Assembly (NCBI GenBank): GCA_949358305.1
Contig: OX442321.1
Coordinates: forward strand, 7,899,605 to 7,963,604
DNA: 64,000 nt
Direction: 5' to 3'
Origin: Strigamia acuminata
Taxonomy: Eukaryota; Arthropoda; Chilopoda; Geophilomorpha; Linotaeniidae
Made by a program: the position numbers and the translations under genes. Below, one piece after another: positions 33,129-43,900 of this stretch (positions are counted from its first letter, which is position 1; each line of letters begins with the position of its first letter). The notes beneath the pieces were generated by a model. It was not told the origin of the DNA. It was given only the letters and a program-made list of their open reading frames with translations, and did no database searches.

Positions 33129-33565
33129 CCGTACTGCCCCTTTTAAACGCCCGGGTTCATTTAAGCGCCCGGCCCGTTTAAGCGCCTGGCAGTGATTGGC
33201 CCAAACGTTTATAGGCGCTGGGCTTGTATAAATAGGCGCCGGGTCGAAGGGTACGTCCAGATAACGTGCCGAAATCTGCACATAAATTGACGCTACTTCA
33301 ATTGTTGGCACTTCCAATCCAGGTGCCTTTGCTATTTCAGACCATTTATTAGCAAAATGGGACGTTTAAGGAAATGTAAAATTAAAAAAATAAAAATTTA
33401 ATTCAAAAAATGTTTATTATTCCAAAAACAAATTTTCTTCTGCAGTAATTTAGACTTTTTTTGGGTTAAGCGCCGGTCCCGTTTAAACGCCGGGCTTCAA
33501 ATAGGTGCCGGGAGAGTCTGTTGAAAAAAAATTAAACGCCCGGGCGTTTAAACGGGGCGGTACGT
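33129..33565. mobile_element. TA-flanked inverted-repeat element, GC-rich ends
   Basis: Terminal inverted repeats of about 27 bp contain TGCCCCTTTTAAACGCCCGG at the left and its near complement at the right, with TA at both flanks. Internal copies of TTAAGCGCC and AAACGCC motifs lie near both ends. No ORF was found, so it is nonautonomous. Confidence 0.65.
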
Positions 33566-33569
33566 TAAA

Positions 33570-34062
33570 TACCAGAGATTATGTCTTTGAAGTAAGCCGT
33601 GATGAGGACGTGCAAAACAAAAATGCTTCTTCATCAAGTCACGAAAATATGGTCTTCAAACTCTGTGACTAAAGTGCATTGAACACATTTGGGTTTGGGT
33701 TTAATTTCGGTGTCATCATTTCTGGTTGCGTGTTCTCGGTTTTCAAATGAAACTGAATGATGGATAACAAAAAAATCATTTCCATCGCGTGATTAAAATC
33801 CTGCCCTTTAGACAAATTGCGAAGGTAAAAGAAAGTTACCTGAAATTCTACACACTGTTGCCATATTACGATGTGTGTCAATGACACAGTAGGTTCTTAA
33901 AAAAACTACCTGTATATTGTGAAACCTGTCAAGCAGCAGCTAGAATTTGACAGAATCCATTAAACAACTACTTGCAGTTTGAAAAATCCCGTTAATCAAT
34001 AACGGTGAGAAATGAGATGTTACCTTACAATGAACACATACATTCGTTTACAAATAAATAGC
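33570..34062. other. Intergenic gap, nothing recognised
   Basis: AT-rich sequence without a supported gene; the right part is the downstream flank of the carrier gene. Confidence 0.5.
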
Positions 34063-34068
34063 TTTATT
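34063..34068 (-). terminator. Poly(A) signal of the Bmcp carrier
   Basis: AATAAA on the minus strand about 40 bp after the carrier stop codon at 34107. Confidence 0.6.
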
Positions 34069-34106
34069 CCTACTACTTTCTGACAAAAATAAAATTAACC
34101 ATGTCT

Positions 34107-36023
34107 TCACTTTAATGTTTTCAGCTGTTCATATGTTACAAAAAACTGTTAACAAAATTAAGGAATCATTATTTCTCACCTAATAATTTAAAATTTCATT
34201 TCATTTTTTTAAAAAAGGATACGATTATGTTCCAGGGCCCAAGTCGAACCCAAGTAGGGATAAACCCCTTATACAGTGCTAGAAAACCCTCGTTTCTCAC
34301 CGTCTAAATAATTACAAAACAAATTTCCATCACTCACTCTCCACCATCATAACTAAGCGACATTACTTGAACGAGACAATCGAAGGAACTTGCATATATC
34401 ACTGGCATTTTAACTTGAACTTCATTGGATAAAGTTGTTTTTAACCTTCTTTGGTTCATCAATCGAGTCTAAAAAAAAATCAAATTCATTTTCCATGCAT
34501 CTACATCGAAATCCTACACTAAAAAGCACCTTAATCACATCGAGCGGGTTGGAAGCAATTGCACCGCCCAAACTCGAGATGGCACTCGAGCTGAAAAGCA
34601 AAAGCGTCAAAAAACACACATATTTAACGTATTACGGAGCAACCGGCAAAGCAGGGCATTAAAAGGTCATCACCAAGCATAGAATAGTCAGAAAGAAGCT
34701 GTGAAAACACCACACCATAAGGTAAAATATCTACCTTCACTACATCTATGGGATTAGAACCTATTGCCCCGCCTAATCCAGCTAAGAAACTACAACTGAA
34801 ATTGTATTTGTCATTCAGAATTGCTGGCAAAATATCACAAAATTAAATTTTTCTAATAATTTTAAAGCAAAACCTCACACAAAATGATTCTGCACTGTAT
34901 CACCCATCATTTTAGATTCGATAAAATATTTTTTGGTTAAATCGTAAACCGGGAGTTCGACTCCCACTATGACCGCCGCTCTTTGAGCAGTTGGACCGAC
35001 ACCCTAGGAAAAAAAAAAAATAAAACAATCATTTCATTCAATTTTGATAGATAAATACCCTCCATAACCCGGCAATTCCTTCTTGTTGAAAAATGTCGTA
35101 AAAATTACGTATCATTCCGTTTTGCGACACATTTTTGTTCCTTGATTGCATTCGCACCTGGAATAAATTTTTGAAACAACTATAGACCCAATTCTTTATT
35201 TTTACATGGTTTAAATTTAACACGTCTCGAAAAATAAATTCCATTCAGTTTTTACACGATTTCTTTCGAAAATTTGCCTTTTAAAAAATTGGATTTAAAT
35301 GTTAGGGAAAAATATCGCTATATTCTACGAAATATTTATAGGAAATCTTCTTGTTTGTCTATCTTTACACGATTATTCTGGAACGTATCTACCGTGTAAA
35401 AACAGAATTATATACCTTAAGAACGTCGGTCGGATTGGCGATAGCCGAAGAAACGATACCGGCAAACATCCCACACGCGACGTTAGTCAGCAAAGTTTCG
35501 TCTGACAAATAAAGAAATAAAGTAAAAATTCCACCTTTTCTAATTAACATTTCCTATTTCTACCTTCCGGTTTTTTAATTAATTTCTTCTTAGTCGTGTA
35601 ATAAATTCCAATTTTAATAGTCCCGTACGTCGCTTGCCGTAAAACAGCTGGCCAAATTCTACAAAAAAATAAAAAAAAAAAAAAAAAAAAATACATTTTA
35701 ATTACGAGCCAATCGTACCCAGAATACAACGCTCTGACTCCTTCCTCTTTACTGATTCTAGCAATAGCGTGAAACATCCCCCGATATTTTAATTCGCTGT
35801 GCGCACTATCAATTTTCTGACCCTGGATCTGGAGCCTCGTTTTCGTCGTATCTATGAAAAATGTTCCTAAAATTCACCAAAAAATAAAAACAACAAAAAC
35901 AAACCGAACAATTATGTAAATTTCTGTCTACTTCTACTCAGAAAATGAATAATTACTGTAATTACCGAATTCAGCAGTGACGGAAGCGATGCCGCCGTAC
36001 ACAAAAGGCCGCCAATCCCCCAT
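34107..36023 (-). CDS. Bmcp: Mitochondrial carrier of the UCP5/KMCP1 type (Bmcp ortholog)
   Basis: SLC25 inner-membrane carrier, closest by eye to SLC25A14/SLC25A30. Exons: 36023-35966, 35866-35719, 35658-35564, 35501-35416, 35157-35059, 35003-34879, then either 34795-34735 or 34590-34530, then 34468-34367, 34303-34223 and 34145-34107 (about 297 aa). Diagnostic stretches: [77 protein letters not shown] and [12 protein letters not shown]. Carrier signatures 2 and 3 (NPTDVLK; NPIDVVK or NPLDVIK) are normal. Signature 1 reads FIDTTK, with Phe in place of the proline. The last intron is U12-type. A noncoding leader exon is suggested by an acceptor near 36080. Substrate is not determined by sequence. 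Confidence 0.92.
34146..34222 (-). other. U12-type GT-AG intron in Bmcp
   Basis: On the minus strand the exon ends AAC ATA ATC and is followed by GTATCCTTT, the minor-spliceosome donor. TTCCTTAAT at 34165-34157 is a full match to the U12 branch consensus, and the intron ends TTAACAG about 12 nt later. Splicing restores FFVTYEQLK, the conserved carrier C-terminus. Confidence 0.92.
34530..34590 (-). other. Bmcp alternative exon 7b
   Basis: 61-nt exon between TTTTCAG and GTGCTT, encoding the same part of the protein with [14 protein letters not shown]. Including both 7a and 7b shifts the frame to a stop within this exon, so only one can be used per productive transcript. Confidence 0.8.
34735..34795 (-). 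other. Bmcp alternative exon 7a
   Basis: 61-nt exon between TTTCAG and GTAGAT, encoding the third carrier signature with [14 protein letters not shown]. Phase is identical to exon 7b. Confidence 0.8.
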
Positions 36024-36539
36024 TGTTTTTCTTCCTTTATTTCACTTCACTTTAATGATACGTTATGTAATTTTCGTTGCCTGCAATTAGAAACACAATA
36101 AATAAGTCAAAGGGCAGAGATACTGATCTGGAGGAAATGCCAATCCCGATATTAATCCTCCAGCAGCAAAATTACTCACACACAACACATGGAAAATCGG
36201 AAATTCCGAAAACGGATAAATCGTTGCTATCGCGCACAGTGAAAGGTAAACAAACTCCACACATCCTCATCGCCTGGGTAAGCCATCGCTGCCCTGCTCA
36301 TGTGACATCCGCGTGTGTAGTGCGGAGGAACCGCGTCTAAGAAATCAGACCGATCCGAGCGATTAAGGAAAAATATTTATCCTCGACAATACGCGCCATC
36401 TGATGACAAAATGAACGAACTAAATAAAGATTTTGCTACTGAATTATTTTTATTCGTTAAATTAAAATTCTGGTGAAGGAAAATGAGGAAAAATATTATT
36501 TTTTTGTATTGGAATGAAGAAGAATGAAGCAGATATTTA

Positions 36540-36760
36540 AATATCGAATTTAAGAGCGATTTAAATTCGATTCGTTTGCGAGATCCCGCCCATTGGCGCT
36601 CATCCAATGACGCACCGATGGGCGGCACGAAATGTATTTAGAAAAGTAATTCGGTTGATCGGTGAATTTAAAGGGGCGGAAATTTGAGCAAAAGCGCAGC
36701 CAATGCCTAATTTAACCGTGCAGCGCCTCTGAAGTGTGAGTGGTGATAAAGAAAACTATT
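36540..36760. promoter_or_regulatory. Likely divergent promoter between Bmcp and the distal aristaless exon
   Basis: This stretch holds several CCAAT-type motifs (ATTGG, CCAAT) and GC boxes (CCCGCCC, GGGCGG) in an otherwise AT-rich area. It lies about 0.5 kb upstream of the Bmcp start and about 100-300 bp upstream of the ATG at 36847. Confidence 0.4.
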
Positions 36761-36846
36761 TTTTTTTTTAAAAAAAGAAAAAAAAAGATGTTTTAAGAGT
36801 TTGAGTGTTCAAATGCGAAGTGTGACTCAACTGGTAGATGGTGTCC

Positions 36847-36976
36847 ATGGATTTGTCCACCAAAACGAGGCCAGGTAGTGATACTATTCAAACTCAGGAA
36901 AGTTTACAGAAAAATTCGAGAAACAACTTTTCCATCAGCAAATTAGTTGACATCGAAGCTAACTGCACAACAACAG
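36847..36976 (+). CDS. al: Candidate distal first coding exon of aristaless, with EH1-like motif
   Basis: An open exon of 43 codons starts at ATG 36847 and ends with a donor (ACAACAG then GTAATAA) in phase 1. It encodes NNFSISKLVDIEAN, whose FSISKLV fits the F-S-I-x-x-hydrophobic EH1 pattern that recruits Groucho in many homeodomain proteins. Aristaless exon 2 at 41537 is the next plus-strand coding exon I can support and accepts phase 1 (G + AT gives Asp), so joining the two gives a longer N-terminus without a frame break. It would be an alternative to the three-codon exon at 40907. It could also belong to a different gene or be unused. Confidence 0.5.
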
Positions 36977-37612
36977 GTAATAAATCCATCTAATAATCCA
37001 TCAAATAATGAAATTACTCATTAATTCTATCCGGGGTAAACAATCAAAGATAAGAAAACTTGTTTTCATTTTGATTTAGTGTTAAAAAAAAACAATTAAA
37101 ATTTATTCTAATTTATTTTGATGATAATTACTAAAAAAAAAAATTTTAAATTTCTGAACAATTATCAATTTGCATATTGAAAGCAACAAAGCCATTATTG
37201 ACACCATTTCAATCGTAACTGCCTATCATTATGTTGTGTTCTTGAATGATTTCGAAGCAATTATAATTTGTAGCTCATCAGTTTATCTCGTTGTTTTGCC
37301 TAATTACCAATTACGAGTTTAAATAGCTACAATAGGTCAATTGTCTTGTTAGATTAAGTTTTACAAGTGTTTTTGGTCAATTGTCCCCGGCAATTTATTA
37401 ACCTTTACGAAAAATAAGGATAATTGTCTTTTAGAAAATTGACACGGTAAGCTATGTCATTATCGCAAATGCTCGAATAGAACACCCGTGCTCTATTGAC
37501 AGCACCTAGATTCTTCCCCGAGTACGAAATAATTACAGACAATAATTAAAATAGATTTTCAATCTCAAAAAGTCGTTTTTTTGCACGTAAAAAGTGCATT
37601 TTGTATCTTAAA

Positions 37613-37930
37613 ACGCATTTTTGCATTGGAAAAATGCATTTTTACATTTGAAAAATGTATTTTTACATTTGAAAAATGTATTTTTACATTTGAAAAATGT
37701 ATTTTTACATTTGAAAAATGTATTTTTACATTTGAAAAATGTATTTTTACATTTGAAAAATGTATTTTTACATTTGAAAAATGCATTTTTGCATTTGGAA
37801 AATGCATTTTTGCATTTGGAAAATGCATTTTTGCATTTTAAAAATGTATTATTGGACTAGAAAAATGTATTTTTGGACTAGAAAAATGTATTTTTGGACT
37901 CGAAAAATGCATTTTTTCACTCGCCAGCGT
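37613..37930. repeat. 21-bp minisatellite
   Basis: About 12-14 units of 21 bp with core GAAAAATGTATTTTTACATT, degenerating at the right into TTTTTGGACTAGAAAAATG. The unit is nearly self-complementary and its period is divisible by three, so several frames are open on both strands. No gene is inferred. Confidence 0.9.
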
Positions 37931-39139
37931 TTAATCATCATCCCGCGCTCAATGAGAGCATTTACTAGTAATAGCAAGTTACAATTTTTCGAATTGATGA
38001 CTCTTAGTCGTTAGGATCGAACCCAAAGAATGAGTAAAGCCACAAATCAATTATATGTATACATATTACAGTGGCTATTAAGTGTAAAATTGAATGTTAA
38101 GTTGTCCCACATACACAGAATCCTCATATTTTAAGTAAACTTAAAAAACGAGTTATATCAAACCAAAAATATACAAATTTTTCCAAATAAAACCTATTTA
38201 AAATAAATTTTTGCACCTAAAACGTTTGAACTCTGATAAAAATATACTTTTGCACGTACAAAATGTCCACAGCATGCTTATAGGTCAATCGTTAATTTTA
38301 TATCACATAAACTGTAGACACTGCGTTGCCGTGTTCACAAAACAAAATGTTTTAATACAAACTTCAAATTCCAATTTGCAAACACGTGCTGCTTGTCTCT
38401 CGCTTGTTTGCTCACCACGTTTGAAACGAAAACAAACTCCGCCTTTTGCAGTTTATACGCTCGGATAAAATTCGATCGCATCGTTCGATCTGTTTGTTTT
38501 TTCACCTCCGAACGCAGCACCAGAAGAGCGCGAATCCAGAGAAAGAGAGCGCGAAAAGATGCAATTAAAAATTCCCACTCGCGTAACGAGCAAATGCAAA
38601 TCAAACTTGCGCGCATAGAATATAATATAATATCGGTATCTTTGACATGCACCCGTCTGTTTTTCTTCTTCTTATTCATGCGTCAACGCGCGTCTATAAA
38701 AGGAGATTTCCTCCGCTTGCCTAATCTCGCGTCTCCATCCGGGCCTCGATCAAAGAGACTTAAGTGAATCAATTTCGAACCAATTACAGCAAAGAATGGA
38801 ATCGCCTCCCCCTCGGATATCGGATTTAAAAGAAGGAAAAAAAAAAAGATAATAAAAAAAAAAAATTCTACACATCCATAGAAGTGTGGCGGATTTACTT
38901 TCGCCACTCAAACGGAAATTGGATTCTGCTCCATAATCGGATTTGCAACGCGCCGTTCCTATCAAACCGTCACGTCACCAATTGTCCACTTTCAATTACC
39001 GAGTAATTAACTACACGAGATTTAAAAAAAAAAAAAAGTGCAAAAAGTAAAAATTACATTTTACCATTTTCCAATTGTAAATTTTTATCTTTTTTGGAAA
39101 AACCATTAACAAGTTGTTCGCCTAATCACAAAGGTCAAC
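37931..39139. other. Intronic/intergenic gap, nothing recognised
   Basis: No supported gene. If the distal aristaless exon is used, this lies in its first intron. The overlapping open frames at 38335-38767 on both strands show no family similarity. Confidence 0.5.
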
Positions 39140-39367
39140 TTGATTCAAGCAACAAAGAAACTGGGTGTGGCAAGTGTAGTAATGGGGGTTCACTTACAGC
39201 CAAAAGATGACCCCCACTACTACAAACCCATATCCACCGACACAGCAAAGCGGGCGAGGGTTTGTAGTGAGGTTGAGCACTCGGTAGGGGGCCAATCAGA
39301 GACGGGGGCATCAACTAGTAATGGAACTCAGCAGGAGATCAATCACTACACTCCTGTAATAGAATAA
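39140..39367 (+). other. Open frame with poly(A) signal, possible mobile-element ORF end
   Basis: A 75-codon frame of coding-like composition (KLGVASVVMGVHLQPKDD) ends in a stop next to AATAAA (39364-39369). No family recognised. A repeat shared with the Copia-fragment locus follows about 130 bp downstream, so a mobile-element origin is plausible. Confidence 0.25.
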
Positions 39368-39499
39368 ATACCAGCGCACACTCGCTGCGAGTGACAAAAC
39401 ACAAAAAATCACATCAAAAACCGATATAGTCAATCAATTTCACAAAGTCCCCGATGCCAACAGGTACAAATTGTTCATCCTAATTAAAGAAAACATTTT

Positions 39500-39612
39500 T
39501 AATCTTAATTATTTTTAATTATAAATTAATAAAGGTACACATCAAACAAAATTTTTAATCTTCCTTTGAATAGTACAACGGCGAGACACGCGAACTAACT
39601 TCGAAGTTCGTA
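39500..39612. repeat. Dispersed repeat shared with 60245-60360
   Basis: Both loci share AAATTAATAAAGGTA, AATTTTTAATCTT, an ACGC-AACT stretch and GAAGTTCGTAT in the same order and orientation. Confidence 0.55.
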
Positions 39613-40579
39613 TGTTCAATTTTAAAACAAAAATGACATCATTTCCTCTCCTATTTATTAAATTAAACTGTATTAATTATTTATTTATGATTATAATTTA
39701 TTTATAATATAATTATTATAATAAATCAAAATTTAAACGTAAAATACACTTATACTAAAATCGTATTTTTATTTTTTAATGCATCTAGTGTTAATGCAAT
39801 TTTGTGTGTTTAGGTTCTCAGCATATTTAAACAAATGTTTTTTTTTATTTATAAATTACTCTCCTCCCATTAGATTTTTATATATTTTTAAATTACCGAA
39901 GGAGTTGAATGGAAAAAAAAAAGATTTCACGCGTCAGTCGAGTAGCGGCCACCAGTCACGCGGCCCATTCACGGCTCCCTTGGCGTGTCTAATCGCACGA
40001 TTATATCCTCACCCCAACACAAAAAAAAACCAAAAAAAAAAAAAAATCTTCATTGACTTTGATCAATTTTTTAGCATCCCAAACAAAACCAAATTTCTTC
40101 ATTTCCCCCCCAAAAAATTCCCCATTTCTAACCGTTTAATCAACCGTGACACCCATCATACCCAAACCCCGCCCCCCTTTGATCGACAAGCTCACACCCA
40201 ATCACGACAAATCCCCTCCCATCAGGCGGAGTTGATACGCATCATCCCATACGTCAATTTAATTGAGAAAAAAGCAAACAAACATGCAAATTGCGCAAAC
40301 AAAACATCCCTTATCTCTGACACCCGAGCACAAACATCCACATAGTTGCAGTGGCGCCGCGCAACGGCCAACCAACCAAAATGATTCATTTCATTTCATT
40401 CATCCGCAGCACAGCCGCAGCTATTGCCATTGCCAATCTTTAGCGATTTTCTTAATAACAGTGTTGGCAACCAAACGCCTCGAGCCCAAAAAACAAAATT
40501 GCAACATAATGGTAGACCAAAGTTTCCTAGATAATGATAGGCCTCCAATTAAGGAATTAATATAATTAAACTTATCAAT

Positions 40580-40906
40580 CATTTCGAGTGAAGATTACAT
40601 TTCCCAGCCCTGACGTTGCCCGCAGTGCTATGTGGCGTCTCCGCCTGCCCCTCCGCCCCCCCTTCCATCCCGCACTCCGAACCAAGCCACGCGGGACCTC
40701 GTGGGATGGCCCCAGGCGACGCATGTGCACTGCTCCCTGCTCCCCGCGCCACTCGCCAGTGAATGAGTCGAGTGACTCGATGCTACACTGCTGCCTAGTG
40801 CCTAAGTCCACTCACTTCGCGATTCCATCACTCCGTTCGTCCCAATAACGCCCAGCGAGCTCGATACCACTCTAGCGGTAAATAATGCAACTATAGAGCC
40901 GAGTCG
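40580..40906 (+). promoter_or_regulatory. GC-rich leader/promoter of the proximal aristaless exon
   Basis: A GC-rich island in an AT-rich setting ends at the ATG at 40907. It contains the near-palindrome GAGTCGAGTGACTCGA. No ORF here has family similarity, so I read it as 5' UTR and core promoter. Confidence 0.45.
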
Positions 40907-43900
40907 ATGATCAAAGGTGAGGAATTGTTCGTGTTTTTCGTCGCAAATGGCGAAATATTTGAATAATTTGATTAGGAAAGCGTTTTGTTTGTTTGTTTGT
41001 TGGTGGGGATTGAATAAGTGTTTTTCGGCTTGTTATTTATTTTTTAACAACTCTTTAAAAGTCTATTAGCTGTCAGTTTTCTAATTAACTCCTATCAACG
41101 TGCGTTTTCGGTCTATTAAATTAGAAAAATCGTGGCTCCATCTTGATTTTTACGGCTTTAAATTACCGGCATCGCATAAAAAATAATTTCCAATGAAAGC
41201 CACCTGTAGGCGGGTTGGCGAACCTGTTATGCACTTGTTTTGACATGGTATAATCTTCATGTCACTTATCCACGAATATTCGCGCAACATATAGGCCTAA
41301 TCACCTGTCTAAACAAACAACTCTCCACTCTGATGGGCATTTTATGAGTCATCGACACGACGGCCCAACAACGCATACACAAATCAAATAATGCGCCGGC
41401 CGTTCCTCCACACCACCAAACACTGCAATTAACCACTTTGCACGTTTGTTTTATATCTTTCTACGAGCGCAAACACACGGAAAAATAATACATTCTTTTA
41501 ATCAATTTAAATAACTCTTAATAATCTCGTTTGCAGATTCGCCCGCCATAATTACCGTGAGTCACCATTTCCACCACGATGCCATGGGTTTATCGGAAAG
41601 AAACCGCATCAACACGTCGTCCGAGGACGACAGCGACGACGACGAGGAGAACCACAGACCGAATAAAGCCGAGTCTCCGCACAGAGCCGAGTCGGGCTCG
41701 GATCAGACGACGAGTCACGAGCTCGGCAGTGCGCGCAATGTGGACGATGTGTCGGGAAACAGTGAGGCCGATTTGGACGAGTTCGCGCCCAAGCGAAAAC
41801 AAAGGCGCTACAGGACGACGTTCACCAGTTTTCAATTGGAGGAGCTGGAAAAGGCTTTCGCAAGGACGCATTATCCCGATGTTTTCACAAGGTGAACAAC
41901 TCACTTATCTTATTAATGCAAACCCCTAATAAAAATCAATCATGTCACATTAATCAGAAAAATATCTAGCAGCAAAATTGCCAACCCGACAAATTTCTGC
42001 CAATTTTAAAACATTTTAAAACATTGAATAAATTCTAAATGCGCAAGTTTGACCCGGACACTCCGCTAGTTCAAACTGCTTCTCCGGAGTCCGGGCTCAG
42101 GGGTTTCCTTCAAATTCCTCCTTAGCACTTGTGGGGCCCAATGTGGTAGCACCTTAGTGGGGCCCTACCGTGGGGCCCTCTAGATGTTAAGTTATTTCAA
42201 GTTTAGCACAGTCATAGCCCTTCTGGGGAATCTGTGAGACGATTTCTTAAGGACGCAAACTTGCATTTGCACCGAGAACTGGGAAAACCACAGAAAACCC
42301 AGTTGGTATATGTTCTTGCCATACATGTATATTTTATTAACATATTTCTACGTAAAACGTGTTAACTGTAGGGTATAGCAGGACCCAAATATCTTTTTTA
42401 GTGGACCGCAACTGCAGTCAGTTTTTCACATTTGCCAGGGCCGGATTTACACATTTGCCGAAGACGCTACAGTATTGGGGGCCCTCAAAGTATGAAAGGT
42501 TATGTCTACAGTCTGCACTTGGTATTTTGATGCCGCAGTTAACTTAACAAATGCTTGTCTGCGCGCACACAAGAGGTTTTAGATGATTTTTAGAAATAAT
42601 TACAAGTATTAATCACACTATTCACTTGTGCGCAATAAACAACTTTAGACTCGTGTTTTTAGCATCATTTATACCATGTTGATCACCTGTTTCCATCAGA
42701 ACGCAGTCAGTAATAGGACTGGTGACCTGCTGGGAATCCAAGTTGTTTTTCCACCCTTGTCTGATTTAGATACTGTACCTATGGCAAGAAAATCTGCACC
42801 CACCTCAACTGCGTTTTACTATGGGTTTCCCTGTTCTAAGTGCAAATGCAAAGGTCCCAAAGAAAGTCACTCCACAGATCACAAGAACGCCCTAACAAGG
42901 CTCTAGCTCCTTCGCATATACCTAAACTAACACACCCCGTTCACACCAGAAAGTTTGAGCTGTAGTTCTAAACTAGTTTGCCTATACAAAATGCTTAGGC
43001 TAATGTATTCGCATCAAGAGTTAAAAATCCACATATCCAGGCTAGCGTGTAGCCAATAGACAATCAACTGATCATGCTGCGCACAGCATTTCGGGAAGTG
43101 TTCTCGGCAGTTATCTAGTTCATACAACTGGATTAGAATTATCTGGTTTAAAAATTTTTAAACCACATGATTTTAGGCTAGATGCGTTCACATTAATAAC
43201 CAGAACTAGGTTTAAACGTTAGGCTAGCGAACGGGTTATATCCAAGTCATTTTACTTCTGTTAATGTAGGCATTCAACAAAGGGTTTTCAGTAGTTAGTT
43301 TATATTTTATGCGGTTTAATTTGAGCAGATGTTCAATTCAACACGCCACAACTCATTTTAAAAAGTTGTTCCGGGTTTTAATTGTAGCGTTGGCCAAAAA
43401 TCATCACAATTAAAACCCGGCACAAATTTATTATCGTAGGGTAGTTTACATTTTTTCTCCAACCACAATAACCACTTGCACACACACACACCTAACTTGT
43501 AATTATTAGTTATTACCCTGATTTGGTCCACTACCCGCGTCTCCCAGTCGCAAATGAAAGCAGCAACACAATAACACGAGATAAACAAACATGCGTTCAT
43601 ATCTATATGATTGACAACTCCGAGCAAAGCGACTTCCATCATATTCTCAAGCTGCTTGTGTTTAATTTAATACACCTCCAGACCCATCAAAGTGGCTTTC
43701 AGGTGTAAATATCCACCTGTTACCTGAAGCGTTTCCTTCGTGTAAATCAAGTTAGGCCTATTTTCCCAAGAGGGCAGCAAATTTTCCAATCTCCCCTTGC
43801 AATTTTCTTCAACTACCTGAACTACACCCCTCCGGTGCTGTACGGTACCCTCACCTCAAGGGCGCCATCATCTCCTCGAGGCTCCCCACTGCGCGGCGCA

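Noticed and set aside
34196-34222. Bmcp ending at the in-frame stop after FFKKMK
   Set aside because: The U12 intron restores the conserved FFVTYEQLK terminus, which is a much better family match.
34361-34468. A 23-nt microexon in Bmcp ending at the GTTAAA after RLMNQR
   Set aside because: Splicing there leads to stops. Reading straight through to 34367 stays open and fits the carrier loop, so a single 102-nt exon is better.
37565-37860. Regular repeat array that could be mistaken for CRISPR or a repeat protein
   Set aside because: Units are contiguous with no unique spacers, the genome is animal, and the open frames follow from a 21-bp period.
40575-40848. GC-rich open frames on both strands upstream of aristaless
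   Set aside because: No family similarity and no splice logic; the area is better explained as GC-rich leader/promoter.
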